DNA from: Eretmocerus hayati
Lineage: Eukaryota > Arthropoda > Insecta > Hymenoptera > Aphelinidae
Direction: 5' to 3'
DNA: 64,000 nucleotides
Assembly: GCA_029851415.1 (NCBI GenBank)
Contig: CM056742.1
Coordinates: forward strand, 146,945,121-147,009,120
Below the pieces are notes generated by a model that searched no databases, was not told the DNA's origin, and saw only the letters and a program-made list of their open reading frames with translations. The position numbers and the translations under genes are program-made. Shown piece after piece: positions 36,675-47,829 of this stretch. Each line of letters begins with the position of its first letter. The stretch's first letter is position 1.

Positions 36675-36775
36675 TTAGAGTGTCCGGGTGGTGACACGCC
36701 TGCTGAATCGCAGTGGTGCCACCATAAGTTACTAGGGCTCATCCGATATAGCGGCAGACTACGGCCTCGCCTTAA

Positions 36776-39700
36776 GAAAGAAAATGTTCTACGAAAAAAC
36801 AATTCAGTCCTGAGCCTAAACTGTCCACATTAATGTCTCACTCACTTTGATGAAGGTATTCAGTTGAAAGCGGTAATAGCTGAAAGTCAATTAACCATCA
36901 TTAAATTGAGGAACTGAAGACTCTTGATTCCAACGAACACTTGTCGTGTTCACAAAGACTGACTCCATCTCCTTTCTTTTTTTTTTCTTACGGTAGGCCA
37001 ACTAAAGATATGGAAAAGCTTTGGCTTGCTGCAATGAGCCTCAAAGGATCCTTCTCTTTTCAAGAGCTACCCGTGTTTCACTCGACTCTCAGACCTGCCT
37101 CTTCATTCAAATTTACATTCTGCGTAACATCGCTGATATTCGACAAGTTTTCTAAGCTTCAGGTACACTAACAGCGACTTCTTTCCCTCGTGATTCTGAA
37201 TAGACGTTAAGGCCATCTCCAATTTGGTATCAGATCAAATTATTTGATTTCTGAGGGAAGCAAGACGGATACCATACATAGAGATCAAAGCTGTTTCAAA
37301 ACTCAAGAATGTTCAAGCTTGAGAACAAAATATGATTTATGGGGAATTCAAAGAAATTTCTGGTTTGAATACACACATACTCCATGGCTTCGTACAATGA
37401 ACCCTACTCAAATTTTCAAAGAATTGTTTCTTGACACTTTTCCCAAAGTGAGCAATACATGAACGACAATTTGCAGTGCATGCGCACCATCCGTCGCTCT
37501 CAAATTTGTCCAAGAGTTAGACAGAAAATTCTTTAAAAGAATTCATAATGGTGAACAAGGTGAGTTACAAACCACAGTACTTTCTCATCTGGTGAAATCT
37601 GTAACTCAATGGTCGCCAATCAGACCAAAGGTTGAATGTTTGCTCAATCTATCAGGGGAAAGGCAGGGCGTGCATACTACGCAGGAAATAATCAACTTCT
37701 CGAATTTCATGCTCTTCAGTATTTAAAGACACTTTTTCCGGAGAAAAGCTCTCAAGAATTTGAAACAATACATGAAATGGAAGCACTCTTCTATATGGAT
37801 GCTGCAAGTAATAAAATCATAACCCTCAAATTGATTGTCTCTCTTGTCAGTTTTAAATTTGAGGCATCAGAGACCGTTATTGAAAGGAGAGGATAATACG
37901 ACCACAAGCTTTGGTTGGAAAAAATTAAAAGTGTACTATAGCAAGTCCACAAACTTCCGGATAAGTCAAGCAGCGTACCACTCGAGTGAGTTTGAAATTT
38001 CTCCTCATGAAGGAAGGACACCACAGTGGACGGCAATTTTTTCCGGCAGAGCATCGGAAGACACGAGCTGTGGGAGAGTTTGTTGCCCTGGCATGTCGCG
38101 AAGAAAATGACATAACGACCGATCTCTGCGGGGGAGGGGCAAATTGTCCACTTCATCCGGCTGAAGGGGTCATGTGCATGGCCCGCATGATGATGGAATG
38201 ACGCAAAGACGACAAATTCTCTTTGGCTCTTCGCGTGCTTGTAATCGAGAGCGCGAGTGCAAGAGCTGTTAATCGAAAAGAGGCGAGCGGGTGCACGCAT
38301 TTCCGTTGCACTCGTTGTCTTTCTTTCTTTTTGATGGCTTCGAAATTGTACCACCATCACGATACGAATAAGAAACGATTCCAGCGTGTACACTGGCGGC
38401 TGTAGTCAGTGATCGTAGCTCTTATTTTTCTTCTTCTCTCTCTGAGCTCTGGATGGCATTCCTCGCGCTTCTTGGGATGTCGAGCATCTTTTTGTGCCAC
38501 AATCGTTCGTGCAGCGATGCAGTGGGAGTTCGAATCCCACCGGTGCGAAAAAGAGACGCGACAAAATTTTCGACATCCATGCTGTCATGGAGTTGCAAGT
38601 GAACACAGATTTATACGTGTGAACAAGGCTTACAGAGCTTTCATTGTGCTTTCTTTCAGATTACGCGTTGATGAACCATCAGTCGATCTGGATAGTGCAC
38701 TACGAAAAATTTTGTGAGAGAAGACTTTTATTGGGTGGATTGTGATTGTGTGGAAGGTGTAACTGTGATGAGGGATTCTGATTGAAAAGTTTGATTGAAA
38801 TTAATGGATTAGGAAGAAATTCAACGTTATGCAGATCGCATCTATTGATGAGCAAAAGTTGATGTCTATTCGCTAGAGCTATCCGTGATATCTTCTGTGT
38901 GTAGAACTTCATAAATTGTATTTGTTATACCACGAAAAGAAATTTTCTGCCAAAGCTTCTATTAACGTAAAGCAATAATTGTGAATTTCCACTCGATAAC
39001 GTGAATATTCCAGCCAGACTTTCAGAGAGCTTCTTCAGAAAATCAAACGATAACCTTGAATTTTCGAGTAGAACTTATCGTGTTATATACCTAGCCATAA
39101 TCAAAAGTTTGACAAATAATTTTTCTGAAAATGATTTGTTGAGCTTTCATAGTATCTGTGTCGAATACCACCTAAGCATCATAGATTTTTTGAAAATGTT
39201 TTATTAAAATGATAGAAATTTCTCATTTGATCTATTTTGAGGATGATTGTAGATGTATAGTACCATTCGAATTAAGTCTGATGACTTTTTCAGATTGATA
39301 GTCTTTGTTGAAGATCCGCTGCATCATCAACTTTCTCAGAATGTTTTGTAAAAATCCTGGAATTTTCTCTATTCCTCATGACATTTTGTTGCCATCTAAC
39401 GATCATCGGTCTTGGAGGGAGGTGCAGGATACAAGGATTCATTCCGAGAAATTCAATTTTTATTGAAACATGAAACTTGTTGACGTAAATGAAGCGTTAT
39501 GACAGAGAACATACTTGGAACTTGAAAAGCTTCACAAAGAAAAAAAACGAAAGGTTCAGCGGGAAGAGCGGAGTGACGCAGTAGTCCCCTGACGGCGGCG
39601 CCGGAAGTCGTGTGCGCTCATCCATTTCCGTCGGTGGGATTCTGGAAGTTCGTGAGCAGAGAAAGAATCCTCGTATTATTTCTCGAGCATCACCGTGTTT

Positions 39701-41915
39701 CTCTTGTTGCATTTTCTCGGAAAGTCTCTCTTGTTATTACAAGCTTGCGATTATTTTGTCTTCGATTTCCACCACCTAGTTTGCCACTTGGCTGCTTTCC
39801 TCCAAGCTCTGAGCAGTAACAAACTCGAGCTGTTTTTTTGCCATCACATATTTTCTCATTATCCAATCGTTAGGTGACTTGCGATATAGCTTAGAACAAA
39901 GATTTACTTTACTCAAGTCTTTGTCGTCCGGAAATTGGATATTTTCACGATCAATGATTCATATAGAGACGATTAATTTGACGCGAACTTGACTCATATT
40001 TTTGAATAAAATGGAAAGATGTCATGATCAATCTAAGAAATTATTGGAGGAAAAACGTAATAGACGATATACTTTGAAAAAAATATTTTTGTAGTCAGAA
40101 CCAATTTTTGAATGTTGATCATGATGATTTTTGAGATTTTCGTGACACATTCCGGGAGCTGAGACTTGCATCAACCCTCAAAGTTATCTTTCAAAACTCT
40201 ATAAAAATATAGACCATCGAAGCTCTGATAAATCTACCGGAGTTATACAGTTTGCGTTCCGGTTATGAATCTTTCACAGATAAGAACTTTAGATAAACTC
40301 CGAAGATAGAAGCGGGCGATTCCTTTCGTCCGTTTGCTTTATGACCCAGGTGGAACTCAAAGTCATCACAACTCGGTGAGAGGAGTCTCATAAAATTTCT
40401 TGCGCGCACCATGGTATAAATAGGCATGCAGGCACTAAGGAAAGAGCCAAAGTCGGCATCCGTGAAAGATTCGCTCACGGCTCAGCAGAGTGGAACGATC
40501 GAGAGCTTCAGGGTGCAAAAGCTGCAGCAAAATCTCTCCAGAGAGTAAGAATCTACAGTTGAAGGTTATTATATATCGCATTATGCCGTTCTCGATTCTG
40601 GAAACGACGAAAGCAGCATCAATCCTCTCGTCGCTTTTGAAACACGTGCCAGACGTTGTATTTTCTTGGAAGATGCCTGTCTCTCTTCTTACATATAACC
40701 ACATGATTCTGATACCGGTATACCACACATCTGCTGCTCCTCCCTAATTTTTCCTATGGTGGTACGATTCTATTAGATTTTACATCGCAACGTGATGTCT
40801 AAGTGATGGCCCAAGCCACTTGTGTCTATATACTAAAATACGGACATCAACTCGCGTCTTTTATTGGTCATTTTATTCGGGTGACGCGTGCCAGCGAGGG
40901 AGACGTGCCACGTGACGGATGCTAGACATGCTCGGAAAATCGTGGCCTTGAATTTCACTGAGCTCCGTGGAAAATTTGAAAGGTCACGCGCCTCATTTAG
41001 TCGTCCCGTATAAAACATAAGATTTCCGTGTATGGTGGAGTAAGATAAAATTCATAAGTCATCTCCAAAATCTATAAAGTTTCTTTGGATTAGTCTCTCA
41101 ATGACCGCACAATGTTCCATTATCATATAATTGGGGTTTTCATTTTTCAACTGAGAATGAAGCCCGAGCACAGTACGAGTTTGAATGTTTCCGTTCGATT
41201 TGATAGGAACAGTTGAAAAGTCAATCTAATGAATTCTGTACTTATGCTTATTGGAGCTGTTTCCTCTTTCACTTCAATTATATTATGAGCATGAACAAAA
41301 CGAGGCCCGCAATGAATACACCTATTATTCTATTCCTTTGTAATACAACAATGAGAAATTGATGCTCTACCTTTCATTCACCTTTCTACAGAAGATTATG
41401 CGGTGCTCAGCTTCTTATTGGTATAACAGTAGGCGCCCAATGAAACTCTGAGCTCGCCCCGCTCTTTTTTAGATCCCTCTCTCTTATATACCGAGTCAAA
41501 TTCAACTCCTTACAAGTTGAGACACGCGCCACATCTCCATAAATTGAAATAGATCTTTACAAATCTATAGCCGAGCTTTGGCGAGACAAAGAGAAATTCG
41601 ATCAAATCAATGTGCATTGCGTTTCATGTGGAAACGGTTGAATTTCTGATAAAGATAGAATCAAGAAGTGGAAGATACTGACACTAAAGCCACAAGCAAA
41701 ATCCCATGGATTCTCAAAACCAAATTGTGAATACTTGTGCAATATTTTTTTATACGGTGGCATGATTTTTTTCCTTTCCATAGTAATGCTTTGATAAAAC
41801 ATGTCACAAGAAGGTAAATTCCTCATTCCCAGTCAGATATCAGTACACAGTATAACTCATCATTTCATTCATAAGATTCAGACGGAGAATATGGAGTATA
41901 CAAACTGATTCATGA
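36776..41915. other. Non-coding stretch with no supported gene
   Basis: The longest open frame, 200 codons on the minus strand (37791-38393), shows no domain, signal or coding-like composition, and I do not call it. CpG-richer patches lie at 38120-38620, 39490-39690 and 40850-40950. A good TATA box (TATAAATAGG, 40415-40424) stands alone without a recognisable transcript. Confidence 0.4.
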
Positions 41916-42028
41916 GAGTGTGTCCACAGATGATGCTTATGCAGTGCAAACGCGCGTATATGCACTGTTGACGTAACATGTGCTTCTCATCAGATTTAAG
42001 CAGTGATTAGACGACTCAAATCAGAGAA

Positions 42029-42546
42029 TGTTAATTTATTTAATTAAATCAACGGTGATGGGTGGTTTGTGATTGAATAGATATCTCTTTCACTATAAGA
42101 CTTTTATTCAAAAATTGTACTTCGAAAGCACGTGGAAATCGTGTACTGAACGAGCCAGTAGGCTGTAGTGACAAGTAGTAGAAAGAGCCGCGGAGCGGAC
42201 CCCTATATATATCCGCGGTGCCCTATCAAGCTAATGCATGCGTAAGTCATGCGTGTGCGGCGCGCTGCAGATCGTCACCTCAACACAGGAATCCCATATG
42301 AAACCCCGAAAAGCACGCGCGGCGCACGATATTTCCAACCTTTAACATGAGACTCTCATAAGAGATCCCTCAAACCGAGCGCGGCGCACCCGAATTCGAG
42401 CGTTTAACACGGGACTTCCATAAGAGCTGTCGCGGCACGACGGAGCATCATTCGAAAGCGCATGCGTCATCTATTTCAGAAACTAAGTCGCATGACGCAA
42501 CATGATCTCATTTGACTCGATACATTTTTGATTCAAGATTCCAACA
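42029..42546 (-). repeat. 3' LTR of the copia element
   Basis: The LTR is 518 bp with TG...CA ends. In element sense a TATA-like GATATATATAGGG at about 42203-42214 precedes an AATAAA at 42108-42103 by about 100 nt. This suggests a short R region between them. A second AATAAA lies at 42040-42035. GC-rich GCGGCGCAC motifs recur in the U3 part. Confidence 0.9.
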
Positions 42547-42560
42547 CGCCCCCTCAAAAA
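42547..42560 (-). other. Polypurine tract of the copia element
   Basis: In element sense TTTTTGAGGGGGCG directly abuts the 3' LTR. It is the expected plus-strand primer, although its last residues (GCG) depart from pure purine. Confidence 0.8.
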
Positions 42561-42782
42561 TTAATCGGGTCCGACTTCGTACATTGACTGACGAGTCAGT
42601 CTCGACTGGCTCCTCCCTATGCTCATAATGTAAACGAGTTCCAACGTGCCTTCGCTGTACCTTCTGGGGAATACATATGGCCCAACATTTGTTCGAGGAT
42701 TGAGGGAAACCCAGGAAAAACCTCAATCAGACCATCTCATAGCATAATTTGCTATGTTATATGCATATAATTATAATATTTA

Positions 42783-45700
42783 TCAGTCATCAGATTCTCC
42801 TCTGAGGTTCATCTTTGTCCTCAGTTGCAAAAATCTTAGTGTGGGTAATGATTTTGTCATTGAATCTGCAACTTGATGATCTGTGGACATATAAACAAGT
42901 TTGATTAGATTTTTCTCCATCTGTTCACGAGAAAAATGATATTTTATGTCGATGTGCTTGGATCGTTTATGACATGTAGGATTATTTGCTATACTTATGC
43001 AGCCATTGTTATCCTCAAATATCACAATTGGCTCTAATATATCAATCTGTACAGTCATTGCCAACGATCTTAGCCACATCGCTTCTTTCACAGCTTCAAA
43101 TAGAGCCATGTACTCAGCTTCGGTAGAAGAAGCAGCGACAGAATTCTGTTTCTTTGAGTTCCAACAAATTGTGCAACTTTCGAATAGTTGGAATGTATAC
43201 CCTGTTGTGCTTATTCTGTCATCATCATTTCCTCCCCAATCAGAGTCTACATAACCACTGAGGAAATTTTTGAATTCATTCTTCTCATACGTCAATTTTA
43301 GATTGATTGAGCCTTTTAGATATCTTAGCACTCTTTTCAAATTTTGCCATAGCTCTTTATTACTTTTCTTAGAGTATCGACTCAGAAAATTTACTGCAAA
43401 GCTCAAGTCAGGCCTCGTACAAACCATGATGTACATTAGACACCCAATGAGATTTTGACATGGGGCATCATACTTCTCGTCAGAATTCAAACTTCGATAA
43501 TCGAGTTTTGGAGGTAAAGGGGTAGCTACAGCTTTACAATCCATCATTCTGAATTTTTCAAGAATTGCTCTTATATAGGAACTTTGATCGAGTGTCAATG
43601 CGTTATTTCTCCTCTCTATTTTTATCCCGAGGAAAAGTTTAATTTCTTTCAAATCTGACATTCGGAATTCTTTCATCAAATAATTTTTGAAATGAGTCAT
43701 AGTATCCAGTTTTTGAGTTATTATGATGATATCATCAACATATAAAATCACATATATGTTCTGAGTGATACTGCCTTTGTTTGAAATGTAGATGCAACGG
43801 TCTACTTTCGAGTTCTGGAATCCGATTTTCAAAAGTTTCTCCTCAAACGTCTCAAACCAACATCGAGCTCCTTGTTTCAAACCGTATAGAGCCTTATTTA
43901 ACTTACAAACTTTATTCTTGTCACATCTGATTCCTTCTGGAACTTTCATATAAATTTCTTCCCTTAATATCCCATTTAGAAATGCAGTTTTTACATCCAT
44001 ATGATGGATGAGAAGATCGAACTGATTCGCGAAAGCTACTAAGAAACGAAAGCTTGAAATTCTAGCAACCGGTGCGAAAGTCTCGTTATAGTCTATCATA
44101 TATTTTTGACTAAAACCACGAGCTACAAGACGAGCTTTATATTTGAATGGTTTTCCAAATTCATCATTCTTAATTGTGAATACCCATTTGCAGTCAACTA
44201 TGTTCTTATCTTTTGGTCTTTCGACTATGGTCCATGTATTATTCAATTGCAGTGATTTGAGCTCATCATCTATGGCTTGTTGCCAGAGAGTTTTGTCATC
44301 TCTCTTTTCGATCTCAGCAAATGATGTGGGGATTTGACAGTTAATCGACATTGCACACAGAAGGTATTGATCAACTCTTTCATCTTCTTCGTAACTCAAC
44401 TTCGGCAAGTTTCTTATTCTATCACTCCGTCTATGCTCATTTGTCATTTCGTCATTATTAGATCTTTTATGCATATCTGTTTTAGATACAGATTTTTCAA
44501 AGTCTTCTTCATCATTGGTTCCACAATTAGAGCTCTCCTCAGATCTTTGCTCTATCATTTCTGATTTCTCATTATCAGAATTTTGTGCTTCAATGGGATC
44601 TGATTGACTAGCATCAGATTTTTCTCTCATTCCCTGATCTGATTTCTCACTATCAGACTTTTGGTACTCTGCTGATTTTGACATGCTTTCAGATGCACCA
44701 GTTTCATTATATGGGTTTCTAGATTGGAAACTTTCATGTCTATCTATTGGTCTGGATTTCATGAAATTTGTTTCATCAATGATAACATCGCGAACTACGA
44801 GGAATTTACGATCCTCACAATCCCATACTTTATATCCATTTGGTTCGTATCCGACCAAAATAGCTTTATTCGATTTCCGATCGAACTTACGCTTTCTGAT
44901 TTTGTCATGCACGTATACAGTCGAACCAAATATCCGCAAGTACTTTAGCTTTGGCTTTTTACCGTGCCAAATTTCATACGGTGTCTTTTCAACTTTCAAA
45001 GATTTTGTGGGGCTTCTGTTGATTAGAAACGTAGCAGTCAAAACCGCTTCACCCCAGAATGTTTCATTCATTCCTGCACCGTGTATCATTGAGCGGGCTT
45101 TCTCCGTTACAGTCCTCACCATACGTTCCGCCACTCCATTTAACTGTGGTGTTCGAGGAACTGTTAGATGGTAGCTTATACCATTTTCTGCACAAAAGTT
45201 CTTCATTTCATTTGACAAATATTCTCTCCCATTATCGCAATATAGATTCACGATTTTTAAGTTGAAATGAGCTTCACTTTTTGCCACAAAGTCTTTAAAA
45301 ACTGAGAAGACGTCTGATTTGAATTCTAGCAAATAAGTCACACAGTAATGTGTGTATTCATCAATGAACATGACAAAATAGTTCTTTCCATTTATCGTTT
45401 GAGGAGTGATAGGTCCAGCCACATCAGAATGGACCATGAATAATGGTCTGCTCACATAGCTTTTGTCTTTGGCCTCTTCAAAAGGTAATCTTGCTTGTTT
45501 TCCTTCTATACAAGCTTCACATAATTGTTCAAGAGGCGTTACATTCTGAATTTGATTTGTATCTTCAAACATTCGTTTATTCTTCAATTCTAAGAATTTT
45601 GATTTTCCAATATGGCCTAGACGCTGATGCCATAATTCATAACTATTATTCATGGTATGATAGGCTGCAATATTGATAGAGTTACGAGCTCTACTTCTCA

Positions 45701-46955
45701 CCTTGAATTCTACACATGCAGATAGATTTTGTAATGGCTTACCTTTCATGATGATCTTACCACCATTTGTTACCTGAACTCCATCCTGTCCGAAGATGGT
45801 ACTGAAGCCTTTCTCCTGCATTTTTTTGACTGACAGTAAGTTGTATGGGACCTCTGGGCTGTAGAGGACATCTTCGAGATAGCCATGGATTCCCAAATTG
45901 GTTGTCACGTGAATCCTTCCACGTTTGGTTGCATTGATAAATGTGCCAGTTTTGGCTACGCTGATCCTCAATGGTGGCTCATACAGCACAAACGAGTCGA
46001 ATAATTCATCATTGTTGATTATATGGTCCGACGCTCCAGAATCCATCAGGAATGTTACCATGTCTCCATCATAGTTCTGTTGGGTATGAACTCCAGCCAT
46101 GAAAGCGAAGCCTGCAGCCTGGGGTTGCTCAGTCAGCTCGACTGTTTGTAAAGTTGATCTTCTATCATTGTTGTAACTTTGCGATTTCTGGTAATAGTGG
46201 CAGTTCTTGATGACGTGGCCCTTTCTGCCACAATGATGACATTTAACGTTGGTTAACCATTTTGGTCTGGTTCTTCTCTTATTGTGACTCTTGAATTGAT
46301 TACTGCTCCGTTTCCAATTTTTAGATCCATTCTTCTTGGGGTGAGGCTGTTCCACTGATTCAGCACTCAGAATTTTCATACAGGTGTCATTGGTGTTATT
46401 ACGTATTTTTATTTCGTGGTCTATCAGCCTTTTCTTCACGAATGCTAGGGTGAGATCATCCAAACTTAATGTCTCGATCGCCGTGATAACTCCGTCATAA
46501 GATGATGGCAATGTTAAAAGTAGACGTGAAACCTTCCCTGTCTCCTTGAGTTCTCCACCCGCAGCCACGTATTCAGTAATTAAATCATCGAAAATTGCAA
46601 AGTGCTTCACCAATGAAGTGTCTCCTCGAAATTTCAAGCTAAGAATTCTCTTGTCGAGTGCCAGTTGTGTAGCTATACTTTTAATATCGTAGATCTCGTC
46701 TAACCTGGTAAAAACTTCCTTGGCAGAACCATCCACCTTCACAAACCCGAGCAATGAGTCCGCAAGGAATTCCGCGATGGTCGCCTTAGCCGTTTTATCC
46801 TTCTTTATCCACTCTTCAGATGGTTCGGCGGGCACCTCCTCGTCGATGACTTCCAGGACTCCGATCTCACTTAGTACCAATCGGACACGAAATTTCCAAA
46901 TACTATACCGCTCTCCGTCGAACGGCTGGATCTTCCTTTTTATCTTCAAGTCCAT
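42783..46955 (-). CDS. gag-pol: Copia gag-pol polyprotein, intact
   Basis: This 1390-residue frame encodes every protein needed for copia-type retrotransposition, starting at the ATG at 46955. Residues 1-230 are Gag with a basic stretch, then a CCHC knuckle (C239, C242, H247, C252). The aspartic protease active site is DSGA at 305-308. The integrase zinc site is H443, H448, C479 and C482, and the catalytic triad is D511, D574 and E610 with the exact 35-residue spacing. A Ser/Lys/Glu-rich linker (about 745-845) separates integrase from reverse transcriptase, which has its first Asp at D987 and YVDD at 1072-1075. RNase H follows, with DSD at 1237-1239, the STEAEY block at 1277-1282 and D1315 and D1336. 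Integrase before reverse transcriptase is diagnostic of Ty1/copia. There is no frameshift or stop, and length matches the family. How Gag is made in excess is not evident; Drosophila copia uses a spliced RNA. Confidence 0.97.
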   Translation of the reverse strand: MDLKIKRKIQPFDGERYSIWKFRVRLVLSEIGVLEVIDEEVPAEPSEEWIKKDKTAKATIAEFLADSLLGFVKVDGSAKEVFTRLDEIYDIKSIATQLALDKRILSLKFRGDTSLVKHFAIFDDLITEYVAAGGELKETGKVSRLLLTLPSSYDGVITAIETLSLDDLTLAFVKKRLIDHEIKIRNNTNDTCMKILSAESVEQPHPKKNGSKNWKRSSNQFKSHNKRRTRPKWLTNVKCHHCGRKGHVIKNCHYYQKSQSYNNDRRSTLQTVELTEQPQAAGFAFMAGVHTQQNYDGDMVTFLMDSGASDHIINNDELFDSFVLYEPPLRISVAKTGTFINATKRGRIHVTTNLGIHGYLEDVLYSPEVPYNLLSVKKMQEKGFSTIFGQDGVQVTNGGKIIMKGKPLQNLSACVEFKVRSRARNSINIAAYHTMNNSYELWHQRLGHIGKSKFLELKNKRMFEDTNQIQNVTPLEQLCEACIEGKQARLPFEEAKDKSYVSRPLFMVHSDVAGPITPQTINGKNYFVMFIDEYTHYCVTYLLEFKSDVFSVFKDFVAKSEAHFNLKIVNLYCDNGREYLSNEMKNFCAENGISYHLTVPRTPQLNGVAERMVRTVTEKARSMIHGAGMNETFWGEAVLTATFLINRSPTKSLKVEKTPYEIWHGKKPKLKYLRIFGSTVYVHDKIRKRKFDRKSNKAILVGYEPNGYKVWDCEDRKFLVVRDVIIDETNFMKSRPIDRHESFQSRNPYNETGASESMSKSAEYQKSDSEKSDQGMREKSDASQSDPIEAQNSDNEKSEMIEQRSEESSNCGTNDEEDFEKSVSKTDMHKRSNNDEMTNEHRRSDRIRNLPKLSYEEDERVDQYLLCAMSINCQIPTSFAEIEKRDDKTLWQQAIDDELKSLQLNNTWTIVERPKDKNIVDCKWVFTIKNDEFGKPFKYKARLVARGFSQKYMIDYNETFAPVARISSFRFLVAFANQFDLLIHHMDVKTAFLNGILREEIYMKVPEGIRCDKNKVCKLNKALYGLKQGARCWFETFEEKLLKIGFQNSKVDRCIYISNKGSITQNIYVILYVDDIIIITQKLDTMTHFKNYLMKEFRMSDLKEIKLFLGIKIERRNNALTLDQSSYIRAILEKFRMMDCKAVATPLPPKLDYRSLNSDEKYDAPCQNLIGCLMYIMVCTRPDLSFAVNFLSRYSKKSNKELWQNLKRVLRYLKGSINLKLTYEKNEFKNFLSGYVDSDWGGNDDDRISTTGYTFQLFESCTICWNSKKQNSVAASSTEAEYMALFEAVKEAMWLRSLAMTVQIDILEPIVIFEDNNGCISIANNPTCHKRSKHIDIKYHFSREQMEKNLIKLVYMSTDHQVADSMTKSLPTLRFLQLRTKMNLRGESDD

Positions 46956-47120
46956 AATTTCTTCCTTTTTTTATTTATTTATTTTTTTTTTCATTTAGAT
47001 ATGAGTATGTTGTCAATCCTGAGTGTATAGACGGTCTCGCTGATGATGGGACGAGACCGGCTATTTATCACTATGAATCTTGAACACGGCACACACTGAC
47101 TCTAATTTAGCAAAGTGATT
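46956..47120 (-). other. Untranslated leader of the copia element
   Basis: About 165 nt separate the primer site from the gag-pol start. The end nearest the start codon is strongly A-rich in element sense. No upstream long frame is present. Confidence 0.7.
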
Positions 47121-47134
47121 CTGGGCCCATAACC
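47121..47134 (-). other. Copia primer-binding site for half of initiator tRNA-Met
   Basis: Immediately after the 5' LTR, in element sense, lies GGTTATGGGCCCAG. It is complementary to CUGGGCCCAUAACC, the anticodon arm of eukaryotic initiator tRNA-Met, and not to any tRNA 3' end. This is the half-tRNA priming described for Drosophila copia. Confidence 0.9.
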
Positions 47135-47652
47135 TGTTAATTTATTTAATTAAATCAACGGTGATGGGTGGTTTGTGATTGAATAGATATCTCTTTCACT
47201 ATAAGACTTTTATTCAAAAATTGTACTTCGAAAGCACGTGGAAATCGTGTACTGAACGAGCCAGTAGGCTGTAGTGACAAGTAGTAGAAAGAGCCGCGGA
47301 GCGGACCCCTATATATATCCGCGGTGCCCTATCAAGCTAATGCATGCGTAAGTCATGCGTGTGCGGCGCGCTGCAGATCGTCACCTCAACACAGGAATCC
47401 CATATGAAACCCCGAAAAGCACGCGCGGCGCACGATATTTCCAACCTTTAACATGAGACTCTCATAAGAGATCCCTCAAACCGAGCGCGGCGCACCCGAA
47501 TTCGAGCGTTTAACACGGGACTTCCATAAGAGCTGTCGCGGCACGACGGAGCATCATTCGAAAGCGCATGCGTCATCTATTTCAGAAACTAAGTCGCATG
47601 ACGCAACATGATCTCATTTGACTCGATACATTTTTGATTCAAGATTCCAACA
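47135..47652 (-). repeat. 5' LTR of the copia element
   Basis: This copy is identical by eye to 42029-42546. It carries the promoter that would drive the genomic RNA; the TATA-like run is at 47310-47318, framed by CCGCGG on both sides. Confidence 0.9.
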
Positions 47653-47829
47653 GAGAATTTTTGATTTAACAGGTTCGTGTGTTTCCTTCGTTACCAGCTG
47701 ATCTAATGCAGAACTAAAAGAATTCCGCATCAAATCCAATACGTTGTGCACATGTGCACATGAGCAGTGCATATACGCGTGTGCACTGCACATGCATATG
47801 CTAATGCATCATTTGTGGACACATCCTTA

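Larger units (their letters stand above)
33459..36771. mobile_element. 3.3-kb TTAA-flanked element carrying a satellite array
   Basis: GGCGAGGCCGTAGTC at 33459-33473 is exactly inverted at 36757-36771, and TTAA abuts both ends (33455-33458 and 36772-36775). This is the structure of a TTAA-targeting DNA transposon (piggyBac or Kolobok type). Within it are a foldback of about 110-bp arms (33509-33620 with 33725-33830, sharing GAGAATTGCGCTATGGAG), a GC-rich segment (about 33880-34110), seven tandem 321-bp units and a GT-repeat hairpin. I see no transposase; a 143-codon minus-strand frame at 33693-34124 has no recognisable domain and overlaps the foldback. The element is thus non-autonomous. Confidence 0.65.
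42029..47652 (-). mobile_element. Complete Ty1/copia retrotransposon
   Basis: The 5624-bp element has two 518-bp LTRs (42029-42546 and 47135-47652) that I read as identical over their full length. The 5-bp target duplication GAGAA lies at 42024-42028 and 47653-47657. A primer site, one intact gag-pol frame and a purine tract are all present in the right order, read right to left. Identical LTRs, an unbroken 1390-codon frame and a perfect duplication mean a very recent insertion that may be transposition-competent. It lies inside a Harbinger-like MITE and, if the long-intron model is right, in the sense orientation of the host transcript. Confidence 0.95.
41916..47826. mobile_element. PIF/Harbinger-like MITE, copy 2, split by copia
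   Basis: The left piece (41916-42028) begins GAGTGTGTCCAC and the right piece (47658-47826) ends GTGGACACATCC with TTA following (47827-47829). Joined, they make about 282 bp, close to the 299 bp of copy 1. They share its CGACTCAAATCAGAGAA-like middle and the GTGCACATGTGCACA block. The left TSD is changed (TGA). The copy is older than the retrotransposon within it. Confidence 0.75.

Noticed and set aside
37791..38393. 200-codon minus-strand open frame
   Set aside because: It has no recognisable domain, signal sequence or coding-like codon pattern, and it crosses sequence of changing composition. Length alone is within chance for 64 kb.
38515..38545. tRNA-like T-arm TGGGAGTTCGAATCCCA
   Set aside because: No matching acceptor stem, D-arm or anticodon arm can be placed upstream, so it is not a tRNA gene.
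40415..40424. TATAAATAGG as a promoter
   Set aside because: It is a good TATA match, but no initiator, exon or reading frame follows, so it is mentioned only in the spacer entry.
42997..46998. Plus-strand open frames opposite gag-pol
   Set aside because: They are antisense shadows of the intact copia frame.
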